Source of the DNA: CAYRZL01 sp964428795 | GTDB taxonomy: Bacteria; Bacillota; Clostridia; Lachnospirales; Lachnospiraceae | Direction: 5' to 3' | Assembly: GCA_964428795.1 (NCBI GenBank) | Contig: CAYRZL010000130.1 | Coordinates: forward strand, 1 to 5,618 | Length of the DNA stretch: 5,618 bases | Shown here: piece after piece, positions 1 to 5,618 of the stretch | Layout: every line of letters starts with the position of its first letter | Position numbering within the stretch: position 1 is the stretch's first letter | Translations under genes and position numbers: made by a program | The notes under the pieces: generated by a model | Database searches by the model: none | Told to the model about the DNA's origin: nothing | Seen by the model: only the letters and a program-made list of their open reading frames with translations

Positions 1-98
1 TCGGTTACAGCCAACGCAGAAACAGGAAGCATACCTGCAACCATGGTCGCTGACACAGCGCCGGTCAGCAATCTGGTTAAAATATTTCTTCTCTTCAT
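1..98 (-). CDS. Exported protein, N-terminal fragment (cut by window edge)
   Basis: Only the first 32 codons are visible; the gene runs off the left edge. The start is ATG at 98-96, preceded by a strong AGGAGG (104-109) with a 5-nt spacer. The visible peptide begins MKRRNILTRLLTGAVSATMV and continues with a small/hydrophobic stretch ending in PVSALA. This is a typical Sec signal peptide: a basic n-region (KRR), a hydrophobic core and an A-x-A-like cleavage site near residue 30. The mature protein is not in the window, so no function can be assigned. It has its own promoter with a palindrome over the -10 box, and a related element lies upstream of the flavin-protein operon. A partner in the same extracytosolic redox system is therefore possible, but this is inference from position and regulation only. 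Confidence 0.75.
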   Translation of the reverse strand, partial: MKRRNILTRLLTGAVSATMVAGMLPVSALAVT

Positions 99-130
99 GT
101 CATCCTCCTTTTCTTTTTTAATTTGTTGAG

Positions 131-146
131 ACTAATACATATTAGT
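131..146. promoter_or_regulatory. Perfect palindrome over the -10 box, probable repressor operator
   Basis: The sequence ACTAATA-CA-TATTAGT has two perfect 7-bp arms around a 2-bp centre. It extends imperfectly on both sides (TTGAG on the left, TTCAA on the right). It covers the -10 box (139-144) of the promoter for the exported-protein gene, so bound protein would block RNA polymerase. A related sequence occurs at 3604-3629. The size and symmetry fit a homodimeric repressor. The TTAG/CTAA half-sites recall DtxR/IdeR-type iron boxes, but their arrangement is not canonical and the regulator is not identified. Confidence 0.6.
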
Positions 147-167
147 TCAATCAAACAAATTATCCAA
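139..167 (-). promoter_or_regulatory. Sigma-A-type promoter for the exported-protein gene
   Basis: On the minus strand, TTGGAT (162-167) serves as -35 and TAATAT (139-144) as -10, separated by exactly 17 bp. The -35 matches the TTGACA consensus at 4 of 6 positions and the -10 matches TATAAT at 4 of 6. Transcription would begin around 130, leaving a short leader before the start codon at 98. The -10 box is embedded in the palindrome at 131-146. Confidence 0.55.
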
Positions 168-239
168 GTGCCAAACAGAGATTTTTTCTCACAAACCCCT
201 TAATCGAAAAATATTCTCTTATGATTCTCAATAAATCCG

Positions 240-1970
240 TCAATTATTCTGCTCCAATTCTTCCAACGCTTTCAATGCGGCTGTCCTGATCGCAGTACTC
301 GTTCTGGTAGCCCCAGTCATCACATCCCAGCTTTCCACCGTCTCTTTTGCGGCAGATGCGCCCAACAGCTTTGTGATAATTCCTGCTTTTCCCGTAGTCG
401 CCCGTCTCATATATGCTTTATTTTGACTCTCATCATAGCTCTCATCCGGCGTCACAGTAATATTTTTGAAAATGCCATCCTGCACTTCCAGAGTCACAGT
501 CACTCCATATTCATCCCATTCCGACTCATCTTCATCATCCTCCTGGGTACGATACACATGTTCGCTTGCACTGACCGTATAAACCTTTGATTCGGACGAT
601 CCGCTTCCCGACGGTTTTTCCGGGCTTTCCGGTTCCTTATTATCAGCTTTGTCTCCGGAATCCGATTCATTTTCCGCAACCGCCTGTTTCAACGCCTGAT
701 ATACCGCCTCAATGATACCTCTGGAGCTGTAGGTGGCTCCGCTGACCGTATCTACTTCGATAGTCTGACCGCTGATGATCTTGCTGATCAATGCTTTTGC
801 ATTGTCAATATACGGTGAATCATCCTCATGGCTCAACACTTTAATGCCGGAGATTTTACCTCCTGAGATCACTACCTGCACTTTTGTGATGCCTCCGTAG
901 CCTTCGCCCTCACCGGTGTATGTTCCGTCTTTATAGCCGGAACCGCTGATTGCCCCGGCATCTATATCCGGTGTTAAATCCAGATCATCGTCCGTGAGAT
1001 ATAAAATCTTTTCCTCCTCCGCATTTGTTCCCGCACTGCTGCCTCCGCTCTTCGTACCGCCGCTTGTCACTTCCGCCTGAGAAAGCGCGCTTCTGACCGC
1101 ATTAATGATACCTCTGGAGCTGTAGGTGGCTCCGCTGACCGCATCCACATTGGTACTCTGGCTGCTTATGATCTTACTGATCAATGTTTTTGCATTTCCG
1201 ATATAAGGCGAGTCGTCATTATGGCTGACCACTTCTATATCTGTGATCTTTCCTCCGGAAATGACCACTTTTACCTTTGTGGTACCTCCATAACCCTGAC
1301 CGGTTCCATAGTAGGTTCCGTCCTTATAATCGTCTGCATCCTCCACCTTGCTGATAGTCGCGCTTCCCGAAGGTGTTTTCTTTTTCGGCGCCGCCTGATC
1401 CGTCACAGCTTCCACCTGAGAAGGATCTGTTGCCGCCTGTGCCAGCGCCTTGCGTACCGCATTCAGGATACCTTTTGAGCTGTAGGTGGCTCCGCTGACC
1501 GTATCCAGCTGGGTTGTCTGACCGCCGATGATCTGATCGATCAACGCTTTTGCATTATCTATGTAAGGAGAATCATCATGGTGACTGACGATCTCAATAC
1601 TGGCTATTTTTCCGTCCGTAATGACTACCTTTACTTTTGTAATACCGCCATATCCCTGTGCCTCTCCATAATATGTTCCGTCTTTGTACGCCGCCCCATC
1701 CGAGACATCCTCATCCTCCGTCTCCGCAGGCTGAGATTCCTGCTCCGGCAATTCCAGCAGTCCCTCTGCTTCCTTTGCCGCCTCCGCTGCCTCCACCTGG
1801 GACAGCTCACTTGCAAGAGATTCAAATACCTTCGGATGATAGGTTCCAACCAGACTTGCCGCCGCTACCGCTACTACAACCGCCGGAATCAGTGCTGTAC
1901 AGGAGCGTCCTTTTTTTATTTTTGTCCACAGTTTTTCTGCTGTCTCTACAATTTTCTCTTTCTTTTCCAT
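240..1970 (-). CDS. Membrane-anchored protein with four FMN-binding (FMN_bind) domains
   Basis: Predicted extracytosolic multi-flavin electron carrier of 576 residues. A Lys/Glu-rich N-terminus (1-22) precedes one transmembrane helix (about 23-42), which gives N-in/C-out topology. An acidic, Ala/Glu-rich linker follows. Three closely similar FMN_bind domains lie at about 95-176, 215-296 and 346-427, each opening with YKDGTY and carrying GYGG, DDSPYI and VSGATYSS. A divergent fourth domain at about 463-571 carries MTGATRTS. The predicted flavin-bearing threonines in the D-x-x-[ST]-G-A-T motifs are T162, T282, T413 and T555, so all four domains look competent. RnfG and NqrC carry FMN through the same kind of motif. 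The chosen ATG (1968-1970) has AAAGGTGAGG at 1976-1985 with a 5-nt spacer. Upstream in-frame ATG (1989-1991) and TTG (1995-1997) lack a comparable site. Low-complexity charged linkers separate the domains. The donor and acceptor are unknown. Confidence 0.9.
   Translation of the reverse strand: MEKKEKIVETAEKLWTKIKKGRSCTALIPAVVVAVAAASLVGTYHPKVFESLASELSQVEAAEAAKEAEGLLELPEQESQPAETEDEDVSDGAAYKDGTYYGEAQGYGGITKVKVVITDGKIASIEIVSHHDDSPYIDNAKALIDQIIGGQTTQLDTVSGATYSSKGILNAVRKALAQAATDPSQVEAVTDQAAPKKKTPSGSATISKVEDADDYKDGTYYGTGQGYGGTTKVKVVISGGKITDIEVVSHNDDSPYIGNAKTLISKIISSQSTNVDAVSGATYSSRGIINAVRSALSQAEVTSGGTKSGGSSAGTNAEEEKILYLTDDDLDLTPDIDAGAISGSGYKDGTYTGEGEGYGGITKVQVVISGGKISGIKVLSHEDDSPYIDNAKALISKIISGQTIEVDTVSGATYSSRGIIEAVYQALKQAVAENESDSGDKADNKEPESPEKPSGSGSSESKVYTVSASEHVYRTQEDDEDESEWDEYGVTVTLEVQDGIFKNITVTPDESYDESQNKAYMRRATTGKAGIITKLLGASAAKETVESWDVMTGATRTSTAIRTAALKALEELEQNN
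690..1688 (-). repeat. Three tandem FMN_bind coding repeats
   Basis: The units lie at about 1443-1688, 1083-1328 and 690-935, each about 246 bp, with starts 360 and 393 bp apart. The protein copies are far more alike to each other than to the fourth domain at about 258-584. DNA identity is locally perfect: a 38-bp stretch is identical at 711-748 and 1104-1141, and a 29-bp stretch is identical at 724-752 and 1477-1505, all around the VSGAT flavinylation codons. This points to internal duplication. The linkers between units differ in length and sequence. Confidence 0.85.
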
Positions 1971-1975
1971 CTCTG

Positions 1976-1985
1976 CCTCACCTTT
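1976..1985 (-). promoter_or_regulatory. Ribosome binding site overlapping the apbE stop codon
   Basis: On the minus strand AAAGGTGAGG spans the apbE TGA stop (1978-1980) and lies 5 nt before the ATG at 1970. It decides the start of the FMN_bind gene over the in-frame TTG and ATG further upstream. It also implies translational coupling between the flavin transferase and its substrate. Confidence 0.6.
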
Positions 1986-3183
1986 TTTCATACTCAATTA
2001 TTTGCGGTGTCCCGCCGGTTCCAACTTCAAGATAATCCTCCTGAATCCCCTCAGTAATATAAATCGTTCCATCCTCAGCCTCCAGAATTGCGTCAAACCC
2101 GTCTGTCCGGCAATTTTTCTCACAGTAGTCTATGGCATCCTCCGTGCCAAGCACAAACAGGGAGGTAGACAAACCATCCGCCAGCGTTCCGTCCTCACTG
2201 ACAATGGTCACTGAGATCAATCCGTTATTTGCGGGATATCCGGTCTTTGGATCGATGATATGATGATATGTAACATTTCCCTCTTCAAAATACCGCTCAT
2301 ATCCGCCGGAGGTGATGACTGCTTTATCCGCAATGCTGATCCCTCCCACGCACTCGCCGGAATCTTCCGGGTCCTGAATCCCAACCTTCCACGGCGTTCC
2401 GTCCGTTTTATTTCCAAGCACATACACGTTTCCGCCCAGACTGATCTTGCCGGACTCAATTCCATACTCCCGGAATATCTCGATCACCCGGTCAGATGTA
2501 TAACCTTTGGCAATACCTCCAAAATCGATCTCCTGAGTCCTGACACTGCCGGATGTATCTGACAGCTCCATCAATGACAGTTCCGCACCTTGCCCGTCCT
2601 CTGTTTTTATGATTTTATCGGCGCCCACCAAAGCCAGCGTCTCCTGCAGCTCGCTTTCATCCGGCACCGAGAAGTCACCCGTTGTAAATCCCCACAATTC
2701 CATTACCGGATAAATCGTAATATCAAAAGCCCCTCCGGTACTCTCATATATTTCCATCGCCCGGTCCAGCAGATACTCACTTTCCTCAGACAATTCCCCG
2801 CCGCCGTTGGCATTGATCTGTCCAATCTCACTGGCAGCATCTCCGGTAGAAAGCAGCGCGTCCAACCGCTGTATCTCCGCCACCCCGGCGCGGACCGCCT
2901 CTTCTGCCTGATCTCCATACGCTGTCAGCGTCATATAGGTATCCATGGCAAATACTTCCGCTTCCCATCCTCCGTCCTCATTCTCATAAAAATACGTGCT
3001 CTGATCTTGCGTTGACGTATTTTCTGCTTCCGCCGACGAAGCATCCGGCTGTGCTTCCTCTGATATTGATACCGTATCTTCTCCCTGAGTTCCCGTAGTT
3101 GTACTGTTCTCATTTTGACAGGCTGCAAATAACATGCACGCCAAAAGGCAGCCAATGGCTGCCATGACCTTTTTATATTTCAC
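1978..3183 (-). CDS. apbE: FAD:protein FMN transferase, lipoprotein (ApbE family)
   Basis: Predicted to use FAD and Mg2+ to attach FMN through a phosphoester to threonine in [S/T]GAT motifs, releasing AMP, on the outer face of the membrane. It has 401 residues, longer than many family members because of an acidic Ser/Thr/Glu-rich linker (about 23-62). The N-terminus is a lipoprotein signal with lipobox LFAAC (Cys22). ApbE landmarks follow in order: MDTYMTL (80-86), GAFDITIYPVMELWGF (151-166), DFGGIAKGYTSDR (220-232), SGKISLGGNVYVLG (244-257), SGGYERYF (292-299), HHIIDPKTGYP (307-317) and DGLSTSLFVLG (336-346). Asp336 and Thr340 are in the position of metal ligands in this family. The start is GTG (3181-3183), supported by AAAGAGGA at 3193-3200 with a 9-nt spacer; the resulting KYKK n-region suits a signal peptide. 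The substrate gene lies immediately downstream, and the DUF2325 gene lies 48 nt upstream with no obvious terminator between. Confidence 0.95.
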   Translation of the reverse strand: MKYKKVMAAIGCLLACMLFAACQNENSTTTGTQGEDTVSISEEAQPDASSAEAENTSTQDQSTYFYENEDGGWEAEVFAMDTYMTLTAYGDQAEEAVRAGVAEIQRLDALLSTGDAASEIGQINANGGGELSEESEYLLDRAMEIYESTGGAFDITIYPVMELWGFTTGDFSVPDESELQETLALVGADKIIKTEDGQGAELSLMELSDTSGSVRTQEIDFGGIAKGYTSDRVIEIFREYGIESGKISLGGNVYVLGNKTDGTPWKVGIQDPEDSGECVGGISIADKAVITSGGYERYFEEGNVTYHHIIDPKTGYPANNGLISVTIVSEDGTLADGLSTSLFVLGTEDAIDYCEKNCRTDGFDAILEAEDGTIYITEGIQEDYLEVGTGGTPQIIEYEKR

Positions 3184-3231
3184 TTTTACATGTCCTCTTT
3201 TCTAAATGATCGTCTGAAATTCACCGTCAAA

Positions 3232-3516
3232 CTATGCCGGGCAATACTCCGCCAGGACATTATGCAATGCCGCCGCGCTGCTGGTATGAATACGCTCGAT
3301 CTTTATATTGTTCCGTTTCGCCTCAGATACCGCGTTATTTACCATTTTATGGGATACAGTATTGGTAAACAAAATCATCAAGTCCGGATCTCCGATTTTT
3401 TTCTTGAAGTTGCCTTTTTCTTTTGCAAAAACCTTTGCCTTGCATCCATACGCTTTACATATTTCCTCATATTGCGTGACCATGCGTTCATGCCCACCGA
3501 TTATCACGATACTCAT
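3232..3516 (-). CDS. DUF2325 domain protein
   Basis: A small soluble protein of 94 residues with no signal peptide or membrane segment. It is recognised as DUF2325 by the opening MSIVIIGGHERM, the central GDPDLMILFTNTVSHKM (42-58) and the C-terminal HTSSAAAL (77-84). The fold is expected to be a small Rossmann-like alpha/beta unit with an N-terminal beta strand and glycine turn. Possible metal or redox ligands include His9, Cys20, Cys25, His56, His77, His85 and Cys92. The family has no settled biochemical function. In clostridial genomes I associate it with ferrous-iron transport (feo) loci, but that is recollection and nothing here proves it. The ATG at 3514-3516 has AAAGGAG at 3523-3529 with a 6-nt spacer. 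It is the first gene of the unit with apbE and the FMN_bind gene, which suggests a regulatory or accessory role in that redox system. Confidence 0.85.
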   Translation of the reverse strand: MSIVIIGGHERMVTQYEEICKAYGCKAKVFAKEKGNFKKKIGDPDLMILFTNTVSHKMVNNAVSEAKRNNIKIERIHTSSAAALHNVLAEYCPA

Positions 3517-3603
3517 ATACTGCTCCTTTCCGGTTAGTCTCGTTTAACTTCCATCTTAAAAAAATAGGCATCTGCCCCTTATCTTTATTTTGTGATACTT
3601 GTA

Positions 3604-3629
3604 CCTCATAGCTATTAGTTCTAGCTAAC
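3604..3629. promoter_or_regulatory. Operator-like element upstream of the DUF2325-apbE-FMN_bind unit
   Basis: This 26-bp stretch matches 131-156 at 19 of 26 positions, including an unbroken 9-bp TATTAGTTC. The palindrome is degenerate here: 12 of the 14 arm positions of ACTAATA-NN-TATTAGT are kept. A second overlapping dyad, TTAG-N6-CTAA, lies at 3615-3628. It sits about 90-115 bp upstream of the DUF2325 start codon and downstream of the best -10 candidate, a location suited to repression. The same regulator may bind here and at 131-146. Confidence 0.45.
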
Positions 3630-3637
3630 CCAAGTTT

Positions 3638-3668
3638 ATCATATGTATTTTTCTTTGCAATATGTAAA
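3638..3668 (-). promoter_or_regulatory. Candidate promoter for the DUF2325-apbE-FMN_bind unit
   Basis: On the minus strand TTTACA (3663-3668) and TATGAT (3638-3643) are good hexamers, but their 19-bp spacing is longer than usual. An alternative -10, TAATAG at 3612-3617, sits in the operator-like element at the same place as the -10 of the exported-protein promoter. Its -35 at 17 bp (GATAAA) is poor. The proposed -35 overlaps the left arm of the inverted repeat at 3667-3715, so the exact start is uncertain. Confidence 0.3.
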
Positions 3669-3715
3669 TTGAGAAGATTTATCTGTTTCTGCATAAACGA
3701 AAAATCTTCTCAATT
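3667..3715. terminator. Inverted repeat at the end of the GDPD gene, possible weak terminator
   Basis: Two perfect 14-bp arms, AATTGAGAAGATTT (3667-3680) and its complement (3702-3715), flank a 21-bp spacer. The spacer contains a small GTTT/AAAC dyad. The right arm includes the stop codon of the GDPD gene (3710-3712). In GDPD transcripts it would fold just at the end of the coding region. The stem is A/T-rich and is followed on the minus strand only by TTTACATATT, not a full U-tract, so termination may be partial. It could instead protect the 3' end of the transcript or act as a protein-binding site. Confidence 0.45.
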
Positions 3716-5563
3716 ATTCCATTCCAGCAACCGGTTAATATACTGATCCCATAATCCATTATGTTCTTTTTCATACAGCAGACGCTGCGCCATCACCGGG
3801 TCATCCGTAATAATGTTATCCACTCCCAGCTCCAACATTCTGGTTACGGATTCCTCTTTATTCACGGTCCATACATAAACCTCTTTCCCCTGCTGATGGA
3901 TATGATTCACCAGCCGCGAAGTCACCAGCATAGACTCTATGCTGAAACCATCCGCCGCCTCAAGCTCGCTCAGATTTCCGTAAGTAACAGATGCTATATA
4001 AGCAGTCTCGATATCCGGATCAAGCGCCTTCACAGCTTCCAGCGCTTCATACTTTTTGGAGGATACAACGCAGTCTCTTACAAAATGATTTTCCTGTATG
4101 ATATCCGTTACCGCTTCTTCCAGGTTTGTCTCATATCCGGTGGGCTTCAGCTCAATGTTTAACCGGATCCGCCCCCGGCACAATTTTATTACTTCCTCCA
4201 GCTTCGGAATCCGTACATCGGAAAACTCCTCGGAAAACCAGCTCCCGCTGTCCAGATCTTTAATCTCATCATAAGTTACTTCCCATATATTTTTATCCAC
4301 TCCTGTGATACGCTTCAAGTTGGAATCATGCATCACAACGATCTCACCATCCGCAGTCTGCTGTACATCCAGCTCAATAAAATCCGCTCCCCGGTCAATG
4401 GCTCCCTTAAAGGCAGGCATACTGTTCTCCGGGTATTCCGCCGAATATCCTCTGTGTGCTGTGATCCATACTGTATTATTCAATCCCACGTTCAGCAGCC
4501 CCTTCCGGTCTGCCAGGCTGTAAATAAAATTTACAGCCAGAAAAGCAGCCACCACAATGGCGATAATTCTCTTTCGATAACGGTATATTTTCCGATACCA
4601 GCGGGTTTCCTGCAATCTTATAGCTCCCTCCAGCTTCGGAATCGCCTTCGGAATACGCTCCTGCCGTATGGCCTTATTATGATAAAACTGGACGCTGATG
4701 CACAAAAGCACTAACGGAAGGGCGAAACAATAAAAAATGAACGCTGTTACCTCCAATAACACAGATACACCGGTCAATGTCAGGCTGCTGAAAATATCCT
4801 GATTCTGGAACACATGATTGACCTTCGACACTAAAAACGACCCAAACAGTATGATTCCGTAATAGCATCCCATGAGAATCAGATTGTATATCGCAAGCCA
4901 GACCATATCCTTCACAAAATTACCGTCCAGCAGGTTGCGGCTTTTCAATCTCGCCTGTTTAAAATTACATCCTTCCAGAGTAAAATAATGGATGCTGTAT
5001 ATCCAGTGAAAGGAACGGATGCCGATAAAAATCCAGAATCCCACATACACGATCAGAAGCAGCTTATGTCCGACAATATATTCCATAACAAATTCCGGCA
5101 ATTGAAAATCAGCCGCATATCCCGTGATCAGCGCAAAATGTGTCACCGGAATGATGATCAGCAGATAAAAGATCATAAGCCAGTTAGATCGAAAGAACAC
5201 ATTTTTTGCCATCCAGAGTCCGTGCCGGATCATCGCAATAAGCGGCAGCTTCTGCTTGCGGTAGGAGGCATGATAGCAGCTGATCACACAGGTCATATCC
5301 AGCAGTGTAAAAAAAGACATTCCCAATGCAATCAGAAAGATAAACAGCCATGTAAACGGTGATAATGCAAACTGACGGAAGGTCTCATCGGTAATATATT
5401 CCAGACCTCTCACCTTCATCGCTGCCCGGAGCACTCCCAGCAGAATCATCGGGAACAGCACTTTGGAAGCGAGCTTATACAAAAGCTCAAACACAACAAG
5501 AGAACCCCAGTTGTATTTCAACAGACCAAAGCCAAAACGTATATTTCGAATGATTTTTCCCAT
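3710..5563 (-). CDS. Membrane-fused glycerophosphodiester phosphodiesterase
   Basis: Predicted integral membrane enzyme of 617 residues that hydrolyses glycerophosphodiesters to glycerol-3-phosphate and an alcohol; in Gram-positives such fusions may also act on lipoteichoic-acid or lipid-derived substrates. The N-terminal half has about six hydrophobic segments (roughly 16-45, 71-95, 128-146, 167-186, 220-243, 262-291), matching the GDPD-associated membrane domain. A further helix at 333-349 precedes the C-terminal GDPD barrel (about 365-600). Catalytic landmarks are intact: HRG (370-372), ELD with Glu397 and Asp399, HD at 412-413, IELK (470-473), VYVWTVN (562-568) and ITDDP (585-589). The stretch between the last two membrane segments is basic (about 296-332), which suits a cytoplasmic loop and an external catalytic domain. 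The ATG at 5561-5563 is preceded by AAGGAGGTGA (5573-5582). It is probably unrelated in function to the downstream flavin operon, from which a 193-bp gap separates it. Confidence 0.93.
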   Translation of the reverse strand: MGKIIRNIRFGFGLLKYNWGSLVVFELLYKLASKVLFPMILLGVLRAAMKVRGLEYITDETFRQFALSPFTWLFIFLIALGMSFFTLLDMTCVISCYHASYRKQKLPLIAMIRHGLWMAKNVFFRSNWLMIFYLLIIIPVTHFALITGYAADFQLPEFVMEYIVGHKLLLIVYVGFWIFIGIRSFHWIYSIHYFTLEGCNFKQARLKSRNLLDGNFVKDMVWLAIYNLILMGCYYGIILFGSFLVSKVNHVFQNQDIFSSLTLTGVSVLLEVTAFIFYCFALPLVLLCISVQFYHNKAIRQERIPKAIPKLEGAIRLQETRWYRKIYRYRKRIIAIVVAAFLAVNFIYSLADRKGLLNVGLNNTVWITAHRGYSAEYPENSMPAFKGAIDRGADFIELDVQQTADGEIVVMHDSNLKRITGVDKNIWEVTYDEIKDLDSGSWFSEEFSDVRIPKLEEVIKLCRGRIRLNIELKPTGYETNLEEAVTDIIQENHFVRDCVVSSKKYEALEAVKALDPDIETAYIASVTYGNLSELEAADGFSIESMLVTSRLVNHIHQQGKEVYVWTVNKEESVTRMLELGVDNIITDDPVMAQRLLYEKEHNGLWDQYINRLLEWNN

Positions 5564-5572
5564 GCGTGCTGT

Positions 5573-5582
5573 TCACCTCCTT
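5573..5582 (-). promoter_or_regulatory. Near-perfect Shine-Dalgarno of the GDPD gene
   Basis: AAGGAGGTGA on the minus strand is fully complementary to the usual 16S rRNA 3' end. It lies 12 nt (counted from GGAGG) before the ATG at 5563, slightly longer than ideal. It confirms this start and implies strong initiation. Confidence 0.7.
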
Positions 5583-5595
5583 GTTATGAGCACTT

Positions 5596-5616
5596 AGCGA
5601 CCGTATTTTGGTCGCT
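5596..5616. promoter_or_regulatory. Inverted repeat upstream of the GDPD gene
   Basis: AGCGACC (5596-5602) and GGTCGCT (5610-5616) are perfect 7-bp arms around a 7-bp A/T-rich centre. The repeat ends about 33 bp before the GDPD start codon. No U-tract follows on the minus strand. On the plus strand the window ends too soon to judge. The form resembles an operator for a dimeric regulator of the TetR type, or a 5' leader hairpin; the terminator of an upstream gene cannot be excluded. Confidence 0.4.
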
Positions 5617-5618
5617 TA

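Noticed and set aside
147..239. Terminator for the FMN_bind gene in the gap after its stop
   Set aside because: Only short direct repeats (GAGAAT twice) and a 4-bp GAGA/TCTC stem next to a T-run (179-190) were found. No stable hairpin with a U-tract on the minus strand was seen, so read-through into the next gene is possible.
1971..1997. Longer FMN_bind start at TTG (1995-1997) or ATG (1989-1991)
   Set aside because: Both lie inside the apbE coding end and lack a good ribosome binding site. The ATG at 1970 has a well-spaced one.
1221..2057. Plus-strand open frames opposite the FMN_bind gene
   Set aside because: They are Cys/Arg/Leu-rich antisense shadows of a clearly coding strand with recognisable domains, and none has a convincing start context.
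3488..3694. A 68-codon open frame on the minus strand in the gap before the DUF2325 gene
   Set aside because: No Shine-Dalgarno before its ATG. It starts inside the inverted-repeat spacer, runs through the putative promoter and operator, and overlaps the DUF2325 start in another frame. The peptide resembles no family I recognise.
1..5618. CRISPR array, insertion sequence, tRNA or rRNA
   Set aside because: No regularly spaced identical repeats with unique spacers, no transposase and no terminal repeats, and no cloverleaf or rRNA sequence was seen. The only tandem repeats are the protein-coding FMN_bind units.

Overview
The window looks like a chromosomal segment of an anaerobic Gram-positive bacterium of the class Clostridia, most likely a gut Lachnospiraceae relative. 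The grounds are strong AGGAGG-type ribosome binding sites, low-to-mid GC content, a lipoprotein ApbE, a DUF2325 protein and a membrane-fused glycerophosphodiester phosphodiesterase. This placement is inferred from protein style, not from a marker gene. All convincing genes lie on the minus strand, so the text reads from high to low coordinates.

Layout in the direction of transcription. At 5618-5564 there is a short leader with an inverted repeat and a near-perfect Shine-Dalgarno. At 5563-3710 is a large membrane protein with a C-terminal GDPD phosphodiesterase domain. At 3709-3517 is a regulatory gap of about 190 bp with a 14-bp-arm inverted repeat, a possible promoter and an operator-like element. 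At 3516-240 is a compact three-gene unit: a DUF2325 protein, a lipoprotein ApbE flavin transferase, and a membrane-anchored protein with four FMN-binding domains. At 239-99 is a second regulatory gap with a good sigma-A-type promoter whose -10 box lies inside a perfect palindrome. At 98-1 is the start of an exported protein, cut by the window edge.

How the genes work together. ApbE is predicted to act outside the cytoplasmic membrane and attach FMN covalently to threonines in [S/T]GAT motifs. The gene directly downstream, coupled to it by a ribosome binding site that overlaps the apbE stop codon, encodes a protein with four such motifs, one per domain, on an N-in/C-out membrane anchor. Together they form a modifying enzyme and its multi-flavin substrate, probably an extracytosolic electron carrier. 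The redox partners (electron source and terminal acceptor) are not in the window. The exported protein starting at 98 is a positional candidate only.

The most interesting non-coding signal is a related sequence of about 26 bp (19 matches) in both regulatory gaps. One copy overlaps the promoter of the exported-protein gene. The other lies upstream of the DUF2325-apbE-FMN unit. This suggests one regulator controls both units, and an iron- or redox-responsive repressor is a reasonable but unproven guess.
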